From Rhynchopus euleeides (lineage: Eukaryota; Euglenozoa; Diplonemea; Diplonemida; Diplonemidae): a stretch of DNA of 64,000 nt. The stretch lies in contig OY723255.1 of assembly GCA_963210315.1 (NCBI GenBank), positions 1,302,001 through 1,366,000 on the forward strand, read 5' to 3'. The stretch's first letter is position 1. Every line of letters begins with the position of its first letter. The notes below the pieces were generated by a model. That model saw nothing but the letters and a program-made list of their open reading frames with translations, was not told the DNA's origin and did no database searches. Of the stretch, positions 30,776 through 41,092 are shown one piece after another. A program made the position numbers and the translations under genes.

Positions 30776-31903
30776 ATGGAAGTGACTGTGCGTCACAGCA
30801 GGAGCGGGGACAGCTGTGTCGTCGGAGTTCCGGAAGGCGGGACCGTGGTCGGGCTGAAGGCGGATGCGCTGGAGGAGATGTTCCCGGGTTCCATCAACAA
30901 TACATCCCGTAAGGCTGAGAACGTGGCAGCACACATCGAAGGGTGTGAGGAGGAGCTGGACGATGAAAAGCGCGTTGCCGACACGGGTCTGGAGGACGGG
31001 GGTGCTGTCAAGCTCGTCCCACGCTGGCCCACGGTCAAGGCCCCCGCTGTCTACTCAACTACTCATGGGGAGGACACACGGTGCATCACACTGTCGAGGT
31101 GTGGCACGTTGTGTGTCGTGTGTTACGGCGATGGACACGTCACTGTGTTTGACACCATCACCGCTGCTGTGGTGGCGGACTTAACACACGGCGACGACAA
31201 TACGGATTGTCCTGCGTTCTCAGTCTGTGGGACTTGGTTGGCGACGTGCTCTTCTGACGGCACCACCTGCGTGTGGCTGACAGCAACCTGGGAGCAGGTG
31301 CATAGTATGGAACATGACAGCCCAGTTTTCCGAGCAGCGTGGACGCACTGCGGACGTCTGGTGTCCGGAGACGAATCAGGCAAACTGCGTGTGTGGGACT
31401 TGAAGGGCACACCGAGCGCCACAGTGCTGGAGGGTCACAGCGAGGCTGTTCGCAGCACTGCTGTGTCGGGCGCGAGGATCTTCAGCGGGTCATGGGACAA
31501 GACCATCCGTGTGTGGGACATCTATACCCTCACACACACACGCACCCTGGATGACCATACGGATGTCGTGACCGGCCTCGACCTGACTCTGGACGATCAG
31601 CACCTCGTGTCGTGTTCTCGCGACACGTCACTCAAGGTGTGGTGCACAACCACCCTCAGCTGCCTGCGTACTGTGCAAGTGATGCGCCGTCTCTACTCAG
31701 TTGCTGTGTCACAGCCAGGTGATGTTGTTGTGGTGGAGGGGGAGATCGGCGGTACTCTGCTCCGCCTCAGCACAGGTGAGCGTCTGGGGGAGGTGGACTC
31801 CCAGGGGAATGATGTTGCACTGAGCCTCTGCGGGAGGTGGGTCTTCACACCAACCGACCACACTTCTGTCTCTGTGCGTGCTGTGTCTTCCTGTTCACCC
31901 TGA
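30776..31903 (+). CDS. ubiquitin-like + seven-blade WD40 protein, copy 4 (intact)
   Basis: 375 residues from the family start (the ATG at 30665 lies in the conserved 5' region). The ubiquitin-like part matches other copies; the propeller has its own variable segments: HGEDTR, CYGDGH, EHDSPVFR, DDHTDVVT and VMRRLYS. The frame-determining tract here is CACACACACACGCA, seven dinucleotides with one CG that interrupts the CA run. Ends RAVSSCSP. Confidence 0.85.
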   Translation: MEVTVRHSRSGDSCVVGVPEGGTVVGLKADALEEMFPGSINNTSRKAENVAAHIEGCEEELDDEKRVADTGLEDGGAVKLVPRWPTVKAPAVYSTTHGEDTRCITLSRCGTLCVVCYGDGHVTVFDTITAAVVADLTHGDDNTDCPAFSVCGTWLATCSSDGTTCVWLTATWEQVHSMEHDSPVFRAAWTHCGRLVSGDESGKLRVWDLKGTPSATVLEGHSEAVRSTAVSGARIFSGSWDKTIRVWDIYTLTHTRTLDDHTDVVTGLDLTLDDQHLVSCSRDTSLKVWCTTTLSCLRTVQVMRRLYSVAVSQPGDVVVVEGEIGGTLLRLSTGERLGEVDSQGNDVALSLCGRWVFTPTDHTSVSVRAVSSCSP

Positions 31904-31945
31904 GTGCCTTGTCTCGGAACCCTGCTCCCCTCCCCTGTGTGCTTG

Positions 31946-32000
31946 CCTTTGGTCCCGTGTTACTTTCTTGCATCGCAGGAAAGTAACACGGGACCAAAGG
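31946..32000. repeat. perfect 22-bp inverted repeat at a duplication breakpoint
   Basis: CCTTTGGTCCCGTGTTACTTTC (31946-31967) is the exact complement of 31979-32000, with an 11-bp spacer. Just to its right the sequence jumps to the C-terminal part of a WD40 gene. Confidence 0.9.
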
Positions 32001-32120
32001 CGCAGGGTGGACTCCCATGCTGAGGGTTATGTTGCACTGAGCCCCTGCGGGAGGTGGGTCTTCATCCAACCGACCGACAATTCCGTCTCTGTGTGTGCTG
32101 TGTCTTCCATTTCACCCTGA
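32001..32120 (+). pseudogene. WD40-family C-terminal fragment
   Basis: Encodes the last blade (RVDSHAEGYVALSPCGRWVF through VCAVSSISP), closest to copy 1, with a stop and the copy-1 type 3' flank. No upstream blades are attached. Confidence 0.8.
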
Positions 32121-32255
32121 GTGCAGTGTCTCGGAGCCCTGTTCCCTCCCTTGTGCGCTTTCGCGATCGACGAATACCCGCTGGCTCTTCTCTCCCCTTT
32201 CTGCAGACGCAAAGTTTCTTTTACCATCCCACCACCAATGTCCCGTCTAAAACAC

Positions 32256-32984
32256 AGCACAGCTTTGTGTCTTGGAGGAAGTGTACTACTAGTAAGGACT
32301 GACGTCATCTCTTCTGTCTTTCAGACAATGCACAACAGCCGGTCGTGTTATTGTGCAGAGGAGTAGGAGAAGCCGTCACCAAGCTGGTGGTGTGCAGCAA
32401 ATGGTTGTTATTCGTTGGGGGGCCTCGCTACCAGTCACAGCTCGTCAGTCAGTGAGGGGAAGTGCCTGACTCACGTCTTCTCACTCAGTCACACGTGGTA
32501 GCGAGGCCCCCGTTCTCTTGTCCTTGTTCCGAGTTACGAGCGGCACAGCATATTTGAGGATTGGCACATTCGGTCCACTTCACACAGCCTCAACACAGCC
32601 TTGAGACAAGTGTGCGTTCAACAAAAAAAATGTTTGGAACTGTTGCCCCACAGTTGCTTGACAGGGTGTCTACATGATCGCTAAAGGAGTACGGTTTTCC
32701 AGGGGTTTGCGCCGACCGACAGAAGGACGTCCAGCAGGCGTATTTTCTTTGCACCAGTTTGCTTTCTTGCCTCCTCACACAACACGACCTAACCCTGCCT
32801 CACTTTGGAGGCAGCTGTGCTGTGCATCTGAGATGAGAAGAAGGCAAATGCTTGACGCAGCAAAGGCCAGCACCCCCCTCCCACCCGCCCCCACCCCGCA
32901 ACATGCCCTCTGCCCTGTGACGTCGCCCGACACACCTCACCTCCCCAACCGCCCACACCCCAGGCACACTGGAAAATCAATACC
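32256..32984 (+). repeat. 5' cassette of WD40 copy 5
   Basis: Complete cassette with the MITE at 32417-32511. Its GTGTACTACTAGTAAGG at about 32280-32296 is the empty-site reference for the 392-bp element at 17529. Confidence 0.75.
32417..32511. mobile_element. 95-bp MITE, GTT target duplication
   Basis: GGGGGGCCTCGCTACC ... TGGTAGCGAGGCCCCC, GTT on each side; ancestral to the duplication that also produced 18051 and 30231. Confidence 0.85.
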
Positions 32985-34106
32985 ATGGAAGTGACTGTGC
33001 GTCACAGCGGGAGCGGGGACAGCTGTGTCGTCGGAGTTCCGGAAGGCGGGACCGTGGTCGGGCTGAAGGCGGATGCACTGGAGGAGATGTTCCCGGGTTC
33101 CATCAACAACACATCCCGTAAAGCTGAAAACGTGGCAGCACACATCGAAGGGTGTGAGGAGGAGCTGGACGATGAAGAGCGTGTTGCCGACACGGGTCTG
33201 GAGGACGGGGGTGCTGTCAAGCTCGTCCCACGCTGGCCCACGGTCAAGGCCCCTGCTGTCTACTCAGCGACGCATGGCAAGGACAGCACGTGCATCACAC
33301 TGTCGAGGTGTGGGAAGCTGTGTGCTGTGGGTTGCGAGAACGGACACATCACTGTGTTTGACACCAGCACCGCTGCTGTGGTGGCGGACTTAACACACGG
33401 CGACGACGACACGGATTGGACTGCGTTCTCAGTCTGTGGGGAGTGGTTGGCGACGTGCTCTGAGGAAAGCACCATCTGCGTGTGGCTGACAGCAACCTGG
33501 GAGCAGGTGCACATGCTGGACCACGACGACGACAACGTGATCAGTGCGGCGTGGACACACTGCGGACGCCTCGTGTCCGGAGACTCCGAAGGCAAACTGC
33601 GTGTGTGGGACTTGAAGGGCACACCGAGCGCCACAGTGCTGGAGGGTCACAGCGATGCTGTTCGCAGCATTGCTGTGTCGGACACGAGGATCTTCAGCGG
33701 GTCATGGGACAAGACCATCCGCGTGTGGGATATCAACACCCTCACACACACACACACCCTGGATGAGGACGCTCATGACGTGAGCGGTATCGCCCTGACT
33801 CAGGACGAGCAGCACCTGGTGTCGTGCTCTCCCGATGGGTCACTCAAGGTGTGGTGCACAGCCACCCTCAGCTGCCTGCGTACTGTGCACATGGGCAGTC
33901 TCTACTCAGTTGCTGTGTCACAGCCAGGTGATGTTGTTGTGGTGGAGGGGATGAACAGCGGTGCTCTGTACCGTCTCAGCACAGGCAAGTGTCTGAGGGA
34001 GGTACGCACAGATGGTTATGGTGTTGCACTGAGCCCCTGTGGGAGGTGGGTCTTCACACCAACGAACAGCGTTTCTGTCTGTGCTGTGTCTTCCTATTCA
34101 CCCTGA
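32985..34106 (+). CDS. ubiquitin-like + seven-blade WD40 protein, copy 5 (intact)
   Basis: 373 residues, the nearest relative of copy 3, differing at scattered positions such as AVRS versus LVGS and SW versus SM in blade 4. The start follows CCCCAGGCACACTGGAAAATCAATACC. The CA tract has seven units. Both 5' and 3' flanks are also shared with copy 3. Confidence 0.85.
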   Translation: MEVTVRHSGSGDSCVVGVPEGGTVVGLKADALEEMFPGSINNTSRKAENVAAHIEGCEEELDDEERVADTGLEDGGAVKLVPRWPTVKAPAVYSATHGKDSTCITLSRCGKLCAVGCENGHITVFDTSTAAVVADLTHGDDDTDWTAFSVCGEWLATCSEESTICVWLTATWEQVHMLDHDDDNVISAAWTHCGRLVSGDSEGKLRVWDLKGTPSATVLEGHSDAVRSIAVSDTRIFSGSWDKTIRVWDINTLTHTHTLDEDAHDVSGIALTQDEQHLVSCSPDGSLKVWCTATLSCLRTVHMGSLYSVAVSQPGDVVVVEGMNSGALYRLSTGKCLREVRTDGYGVALSPCGRWVFTPTNSVSVCAVSSYSP

Positions 34107-34244
34107 GTGCAGTGTCTCAGAACCCTGCTTCCCTCCCTTGTGTGCTTCCCTTTTGCACCGTGTTCCTTTCTTGCCTCGCAGCACAGCACCCCTAACCCCG
34201 GATGAGCATAACAATGCAATTGATCACCCTAACCCCTGCCTCTG

Positions 34245-34558
34245 TTTTGAGGCAGCTGTGCGGTGCATCTGAGATGAGAAGAAGGCAAATGATTGACGTC
34301 GTCCTCTCTGTGCAGACAGCCCACACCCCCGCCCACTCCAGGATGATCATCACAAAGCAAGTGACTCCCCCTCCCCTCCCTCACGAAGCCCCCCTTCAGT
34401 GCACCGCCACACAGCCCAGCTGCGTTGCCGTGTCGCAGGCAGGCGGGCTGCTGGCGGTGTCCTTCCACAGGCACTTCCAGCTGTGGCGTCTCGACACGTG
34501 GGAACATCCCGGTGCTGTCCAGAACGCGCTCGCGGTCCCCGGGAGGGTGTGGGGAGAG
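34245..34558 (+). pseudogene. WD40-blade-like orphan frame downstream of copy 5, truncated
   Basis: Same frame as at 16596 and 19834 but cut at GGGAGGGTGTGGGGAGAGG by the dispersed repeat starting at 34560. Confidence 0.35.
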
Positions 34559-34559
34559 G

Positions 34560-35090
34560 TGTTCCATAGAGCAAATTAAATGTTAGCATTTCTGCACAAC
34601 TACCGGTACGCAAATCGCAGCGGCGGTGGAAGGAAGTGACTGACTCGAAAACGGCGAGGTATCAGTCTTGACGCTGGAAAATTCCGTTCGGAAATACAAA
34701 ACACATCCACAGAAAGTGGAAGGAATGGGCGCCAAGATGATGCGAACGATTTTTGGGGGGAGGAGGGGGGGGACTGCCCTGTATCGTGATACCCGTGAGG
34801 GTAAAAAAATACAGAACAGGGAGGCACAGGCGCACACGCAAAGGCAACACGCAAATGACAAGTGGCAGGGGCTGGGGTCTGGGGCCTCCTCTCATCCCCC
34901 CCCCTCTTCTCTCTAATACCGGGATACCCCGGCCAGGATCCCGGGATATGCCCCTGATCCAGCCAGATTTTCACCTCGAAAATATAGTAAAGTATCGTAG
35001 CGGGTGTCTGACACCCGCTTAGACACCCACTAGCGGGTGCCAGGACACCCGCTAATTTTCCAAACTGCAAAGTGGGTGTCTGACCGGCTG
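34560..35090. repeat. dispersed repeat, short copy
   Basis: Nearly identical to 29082-29690, with a shortened GGGTGTCTGACACCC block. It joins the WD40 3' flank directly to the next gene's upstream region. Confidence 0.8.
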
Positions 35091-35277
35091 AAGTCCACCG
35101 CGTATCTCTGCATCACCCCTCCCCTCCCGTACCGTGTCCCAAGTCCGACTGAGAATAACCAAGTCCCAAGTCCCGGACCCCCAAACCTTATTCTCAGCAC
35201 TGCCCCCTCCCACACACAGGTGGCTGCCATCACGGCACCTCCCATGCTTCGGCCCCTGCCGGGAACACCCTCCCGCC

Positions 35278-37596
35278 ATGCGCTGCGGGCCTGCCGACTG
35301 CCTACACATCACGGCCGCCTTGGTGCTGGCACTGGCCCCCCCCTCACACGGGTTACGTGACGTCATTAAGAAGGAGCCATGTAAGGAAATCAACAGCCGT
35401 CACATCACGATCACGCCCCTGCCGGCCACAGCGCGTCAGACGGACGCGATACCTCAGCGCCCTGCGGAGAACCACCCTGCCGAGGAGGCAGTCACCTGCA
35501 GCATCATCGTAAACGACTGGGAGAACGTTTCGATGCGCCATTGGGAAGTCGCGGCGTCGCCTGTCAACGGGGGTGTCATAGCTGTGGCGCGCAGCTGGCG
35601 CAAGGCGCGCAGCCTGGTGCAGAACAGGTCGGAGGGGTTCGACGTGGTTATGGCTGGCGAGAACAATAATGAGGAGACCGTGCTGCCGAGCTGTATCTTC
35701 ACGCCCGACGGCAGGGTTCTGTTCTGGAACAACGGGTTTACGCTGTACAGCCCCGAGCAGCGTGCCGTGCAGGCGGACCGGGTGTTGCCGACTCCCAACA
35801 TCCGCTGCATGCATGCCTCCTTCTCCCCGGAGGGGCTGCTCGCTTTGGCCTGCGATGCGACTGTGTTTATCTACACATCGGTCGACGCATTTATCGCAGA
35901 TGCGCAGCACCCTGCTGCAGAGCTTACAGGGCATGTCGATGCTCTGTCATTCGTCACCTTCTCTGAAGACGGCAGGTACCTCGCAGCCAGCACCCGGCTG
36001 ACGGAAGGGCGTCTCTTCATATGGGATCTGCGGGACCGTACCATTATCAGGAAGATCGATGTCGGGACGGCGATCTACAACCCCTTCTTCCTGGGCAGCA
36101 CCGTGGTGATCGTATGCGAGGATAGGAGCGTCCGCCAGTACTACCTCCGCTCGGGTGTGGTGATGCTGCCCTTCCAAGCTGCGCAAGCGATAGCTGTGTC
36201 GCATGACAGGTCGACGGTTGCCTTCTGCATAAATGGCAAAGACGTGGGGCTGGCGCAGATGGGGACCTGGAAGCCCGCAGGGGTGCTGCCCGTGCCGCGG
36301 TGTAACGCGATCTGCTTCACGCGGGGGGGCGCGCTGATTGTGGGGACATTCTACAGTGTGGTGGTGCTGCAGCTGCCGGTGCTTGCGGCTGCGCCCCCGC
36401 CACCGGAGGTGACGGCTGTGCCGCGGACGCCCAGCCCGCAGGCCCATGTGGTGGCGTGCGCGGGGGCGGCGGCAGAGTGTGTGGTGGCTGTGCAGCATGC
36501 GGGTGCTGTGCGTGGGGTGGCGCTCTCGCCGGACGGGTGCACCCTTGCAGCAAGCGACGGGACGGGGCAGGTGCGCGTGGCGGATGTGAGCAGCGGGTGG
36601 GCCGTGTGGCGTGTGGCGGGGTCAGGGCAGGTGGCGTTCAGCCGTGACGGGCGTCGTGTGGCGTCTGCGTCTGCGTCTGATGACGACTCTGGGGACGGAC
36701 CAGCTGCGGGTCACAGCTACGGCGTGGTGGTGTCGGAGGCGGGCGGCGGTGCGGTGCGGCATGTGGGTGCGGCAAGCGCCGGTGTGGGGGACGTGGCGCT
36801 GTCTGACGACGGGACGCAGGTGGTGGCGGGCGGCAGCGACGGTGCGGCGCGCACGTGGGACTATGCCAGCGGGGAGCTGCTGCGGGTGTACCGCCACCCG
36901 GGTGTGGGTGCGGGGGGTGTGCTCGCCGTGGCGCATGCAGGCGGTGCGGGGCTTGCTGTGCTGAGCGACAGGGCGGCGCAGGTGTGGCTGTGGGACGGGG
37001 CACACGTGGCGCTGCTGCTGCCGGGCGGCGGCGGGGCGGCGTCTGCTGCGGTGAGCAGGGACGGCAGGCGTGTGGCTGTGGTGTCGGGGGGGCGCATCTG
37101 TGTGTGGCAGCGGGCTACCGACACAGACACCCACAGCAGCACCGACACCCGCAACACCACCCCCAAGACACCTCTGCTTGTGGCTGAAGCAGCATGTGTC
37201 GACACCAGCACGGGCACTAGCTTGGCGCTGTCGGCAGATGGTGCACTGCTCGCGCAGTGGGGCGGGGACGAGCTGACACGCGTGCGCGACACACACACAT
37301 TGAGCATAGTGTGGGCGGCGGACGCCGGGCGTGTCACAAGCGCGTGCTTCGGTGCCTCCGGGCAGCTGCTCGTGACGGGCGCTGCTGACGGGCTGGTGGT
37401 GGTGTGGCGCCTGCAGCGCCCTGCCGCACACAGCGCCATCAGCATCGCCTTCATCGTCGGCGTGTGTGCCGCTGTGCTGTGCGTCATCGCCCTGATCCTC
37501 ACAGCTGCGCGCGTCCGTGGTACCTGCATCTTCAACATCACCAGCGCCTTCCGCACCCGCCCCTGCCCCCCTGCCGGTTCGCCCACACACCTATGA
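35278..37596 (+). CDS. membrane-anchored WD40/beta-propeller protein
   Basis: 772 residues from the ATG at 35278. This start is chosen over 35134 because it follows CCCTCCCACACACAG and gives a signal-like sequence (MRCGPADCLHITAALVLALA). Propeller strands recur through residues about 100-700, e.g. GRLFIWDL, GQVRVADV, AARTWDYASGELL, AQVWLWDG, RICVWQRA and GLVVVWRL, with a P-rich hinge near residue 380. One helix (AFIVGVCAAVLCVIALIL, about residues 721-742) and a short basic tail follow. The propellers are therefore predicted outside the cell or in a lumen, unlike typical cytosolic WD40 proteins. The second half is extremely GC-rich. No catalytic motif is seen. Confidence 0.75.
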   Translation: MRCGPADCLHITAALVLALAPPSHGLRDVIKKEPCKEINSRHITITPLPATARQTDAIPQRPAENHPAEEAVTCSIIVNDWENVSMRHWEVAASPVNGGVIAVARSWRKARSLVQNRSEGFDVVMAGENNNEETVLPSCIFTPDGRVLFWNNGFTLYSPEQRAVQADRVLPTPNIRCMHASFSPEGLLALACDATVFIYTSVDAFIADAQHPAAELTGHVDALSFVTFSEDGRYLAASTRLTEGRLFIWDLRDRTIIRKIDVGTAIYNPFFLGSTVVIVCEDRSVRQYYLRSGVVMLPFQAAQAIAVSHDRSTVAFCINGKDVGLAQMGTWKPAGVLPVPRCNAICFTRGGALIVGTFYSVVVLQLPVLAAAPPPPEVTAVPRTPSPQAHVVACAGAAAECVVAVQHAGAVRGVALSPDGCTLAASDGTGQVRVADVSSGWAVWRVAGSGQVAFSRDGRRVASASASDDDSGDGPAAGHSYGVVVSEAGGGAVRHVGAASAGVGDVALSDDGTQVVAGGSDGAARTWDYASGELLRVYRHPGVGAGGVLAVAHAGGAGLAVLSDRAAQVWLWDGAHVALLLPGGGGAASAAVSRDGRRVAVVSGGRICVWQRATDTDTHSSTDTRNTTPKTPLLVAEAACVDTSTGTSLALSADGALLAQWGGDELTRVRDTHTLSIVWAADAGRVTSACFGASGQLLVTGAADGLVVVWRLQRPAAHSAISIAFIVGVCAAVLCVIALILTAARVRGTCIFNITSAFRTRPCPPAGSPTHL

Positions 37597-37901
37597 CCCT
37601 GGCTGCAACCAGCACTACCGGTGACCCATCTGCCCGTGCGTTGCAGTCGTGACGCACCAGAGCCACCAGGGCAGCGGGATGTGCCGCGGGCTTGCTCTGC
37701 CGCCGGTGCATGGGGTGCAGCCCCGCCAAGGTGCGGAGCAGGTCGACCCGCGGGCCATTTATTGCTCAACCCAACGCCCAATGCCGTCATTTCAGGGCCC
37801 CAAAACGCAGTTGACCGGAGGTTGTGCGTTCACCACTGCAAAGCAGGGAAGCCCCATCCCCGATTGCACAGTCCGTGGCTGGGGGGGGGGGGGGGGGGGT
37901 A

Positions 37902-39052
37902 GGGGGGGCTAAAACCGTAAAGATGCCCCAATTTTCAACATCACCCCAGAGAGGCCCCCATGGGCACCAAAAGGTCGGAAACACCCCATATCACCCCGGA
38001 AACTCGGTATCTGACCGGAATAGGCCCGAATTCGGCTCAGAAAGCATGTTTTTTGCGACTCTAATTTTGTGGCTCAGATGTGGTACCAGTGCCGAGCCAG
38101 TTTGCAGCATGCAAACCGACTTCAACCGAATCCTTCATCGATCAAGACCCGATTGAGGCCGTGGAGCGATCAAACATCGCCATCGGAGCACCCGGGGGCG
38201 ACAAGCAGCACCACGGGGGCAGGGGCAACAGTGCTCTGCACACAAGTTCACGGTGTGCCACCCCGCATTAGAGCACGCGGAGAAGGAAGTGGTGGCAGCC
38301 TGGCGCGAAAGGGTGGGAAGGCCATCCTTGCAAGGTTCAGTGAGATGCAGGAGCGATGACATCTTCTTTCACGACCCTGAGGCCTCAGCTGCCCTGGATA
38401 CTGTGCCCCTGACCACCGATAGGGTGGAGTGCTGTCATGGGGTCACATCCTGGTGATCATCGCGACAGATTGCCGTCAACCCCTATCGCATTGGGCAGCT
38501 CACGGTATTCAGGCAGAACCTCCGCACACAACTGCAGCTCGGGATGGATCTCCTCTCTACCGACAACGAGATCTATTAGGCGCGGCAGCGGGCAACCCTC
38601 CTTTCGCATGCGGAGGCGTATGATGAGGCATACGCTGTACGAAAGAAGGCGGATCTTCAGGGCAGGTACTCTTTCCGTACGTATTCTTGATTCAAAGAAA
38701 AGGTGAAAGGGGCGAAGACGATCAAGCCTGGCCCGAAGTAGCTCAAGTGCGACGACATTGATGCACTGGAAACACATGTCTTCAAGCCCCCAGTGCCCGC
38801 AGAAAAGATTTCCCGGCGGCGGTTGCTCGAGGGTCATTTAGGGGGCCGAAGCGGTACCACATCTGAGCCACCTGAAAAAAACCAGGAAAAATCACGTTTC
38901 TGGGCCTCTCTGGACCACATAGGTCACCGAAACCCCCCAGAAACACGTTTCCAGGCCGGTCTGGGTCGGTTTCTAACCTTGATTTCACACTTAGGGGTGC
39001 TCCCTGAAAAAGTGGGGTATCTTAACGTTTTTTTGGTTGAATTAGCCCCCCC
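37902..39052. mobile_element. 1.15-kb TA-flanked element with decayed coding remnant
   Basis: The left end GGGGGGGCTAAAACC-TAA-GAT-CCCCA matches the inverted right end GGGGGGGCTAATTCAACC...TTAAGATACCCCA, and TA flanks both sides. It starts like the transposase-bearing element at 42513 (TA then seven G). The tract 38486-38820 inside looks like a decayed reading frame. Confidence 0.6.
38486..38820 (+). pseudogene. decayed coding sequence with three in-frame stops
   Basis: One frame reads YRIGQLTVFRQNLRTQL, LLSTDNEIY then TAG, LLSHAEAYDEAYAVRKKADL, a TGA, KEKVKGAKTIKPGPK, a TAG, then CDDIDALETHVFKPPVP. Composition is protein-like throughout despite TAG, TGA and TAG. Probably a dead transposon gene; family not recognised. 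Confidence 0.4.
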
Positions 39053-39054
39053 TA

Positions 39055-39473
39055 GGGCTATGATGGGAAGGAAACGTGGAAACGTTTCCGTTTCCGTTCC
39101 CGTTCCCGTTTCCGTTTCCATATTTTCGATTTCGGGAAGGAAACGCGTTTCCTTCCGAAGGAAACGCCTGTGTATTTTGCACTGGAAAAGTTATCAACAC
39201 ACACCAGCACGGACAAAGGGCCACCACATCGAAGGAATATGCCACCCAAACCCGCCCCGACTTCGAAGAAGCGCGGCTTCAGTGAAAGCGTGTGGACCGG
39301 TCCGGAGATCCTGTCAGACCATGGCAAGTCCAAGCGACTGTGGTAAACGTGCGTTGTTTCCCCTGCTTCCCCAGTGCAAAGGGGGCGTTTCCTCAAAATA
39401 AGGAAACGTTTCCGTTTCCGTTTCCTTATTTTCGATTTTTCGATGGAAACGCGTTTCCTTCCCATCATAGCCC
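39055..39473. mobile_element. 419-bp TA-flanked inverted-repeat element, nested
   Basis: Ends GGGCTATGATGGGAAGGAAACG and the exact inverse CGTTTCCTTCCCATCATAGCCC, with TA on both sides. The left TA is also the right flanking TA of the 37902 element. The interior has GTTTCC repeats (39085-39120, 39408-39424) and a GAAACGCGTTTC palindrome. No protein. Confidence 0.8.
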
Positions 39474-39489
39474 TAGGGGGGGGGGGGCG

Positions 39490-40556
39490 GAGGGGCATGT
39501 GTGTCCTTTTTGTGAATGTGGTTTTGAAGTTTGTGCATGAGTCGGCTTTCTGCGAGGCGTAAAACTGACGGCCCTACACCTTGGGTGGATGGAAGGGTCT
39601 TCATGTCGTCAGCCTGCATCAATCAGGAAGGTCCTTGGGGTCAGTCGCGGTGCGTTCGCTTCGACGCTTTTCGCTCTCCGCGCCAAACCTATGGCAATGT
39701 GATGTCCTATTTAGTAGTTAGAGAATGCCGTGCTCTCCACCATTCATGCCTTGATTTGTTTCTCCCAACAAGGCCTCGTCAGGCGGAAATGCAGCGATAG
39801 GGGAAGTGCCAGGTGATTGCCGTATCATGCGCCTGCCAATCGCATGCCAATCGCACGCCAACATTTCCGGGTTTTTTTGTGTCAAACGCACCGTGCTCAC
39901 GGAAGGCGTTCAGAACTAAAAAGGTTGCAGTGGGAGCAATGTTTTGTTCACCTACACTCCACGCCCCAACGTGCAGGTGACCAGAAGGCAGAAGCCAGCT
40001 ATGGGTGTAAACAAGCACCCATGGCCAAAATGACCCCATCACGATACGCACGGATTCCAACCGTTCCAAAGAATGGGGTTTTGGCTTTGAGGAGGGGGTC
40101 CCGCTGGGACCCCTGAGTCAATGCAGAAGATCGGACGTTTTCCCTCGATTCCTACACGTTTGGAGCGGTTGGCAAATAGGACAAACAGAACTTTTCTTGC
40201 CCCTCTGGAGCTGTCTTGAAGACAGATGTGTCAAAACATGCCAAAAAGTAGGTTTTGCAGGAGCTCAGGTGGCATAGGGGCCGGACAAGCTCCCCCGAGA
40301 AGTGCCCCTACTGTGCGCGTTTTTTTTGTACCCGAAACCGGTTCCCAGCCCCCCCGGATCCAATATTTAGGGAAAGCCCTGCCCAGCCCAGCTGTGAATT
40401 GGTTGTGTGCAAATGCAGCAAAAGAACGTGTTTTCGCGCTGAAACACCATGTTCTGGGCTAAAAAAAGGGACCAGCGCCGAAGGAAAAAAAAGTGGGGAA
40501 AAAGTTGGGTGTAAACTCTCGTTTTGACGATTTTTGGCCATATTTAGGCACAGGCC
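39490..40556. other. gene-free stretch
   Basis: No supported gene. Holds an inverted, diverged copy of the GTGCGGATCGTAGTGGGGTCATTTTG motif near 40027-40055. Confidence 0.4.
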
Positions 40557-40655
40557 TGGAATGGTGTTGCACTGCGCCTCTGCAGGAGGGCTCTTCACAC
40601 CAACGAACAGTAAAACTTCTGTCTCAGTGTGTGCTGTGTCCTGAGTGCTATGTTG
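40557..40655 (+). pseudogene. degenerate WD40-family C-terminal fragment
   Basis: GGAATGGTGTTGCACTG-GCC-CTGC-GGAGG and CTTCACACCAACGAACAG followed by TCTGTCTCAGTGTGTGCTGTGTCCTGAGTGC match the last blade and stop region of the WD40 genes, with base changes that break the frame. Confidence 0.6.
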
Positions 40656-41092
40656 CGGTGCCTGTTTCCCTGCCTTGTGTGTTTGAACCTGAGCATGTCA
40701 CCCTGCCATGCAAGGCGCACCTCATGTCAACTCGGAGCACTGCTGTCCTCGCTTAGCGGCATTTCTAAGGCACCCCTGTAAGACTTACTTCAACACGTGG
40801 GTTCCCAGCCTGGGGCCTTCGCTCAGAAATGCAGAGAGTGAGCCAAAGTGAGCCGCCTCACACAACAGCCTGTAGAGTGACATAGTTCGACACACAGCGA
40901 AGGGCACCGCCGTGTTGCTTTCTTGCCTCGCAGCACAGCACCCCCTGACCCCTGCCTCTGTTTGGAGGCAGCTGTGCGGTGCATCTGAGATGAGAAGAAG
41001 GCAGGTGATTGGCACAGTGCTCTCTCTGCAGACTCCTCCCCAGCCCCACACCCCCCTCCCCCCCCCCCCCCCCTTAGGGCATAGCTTCCGAT

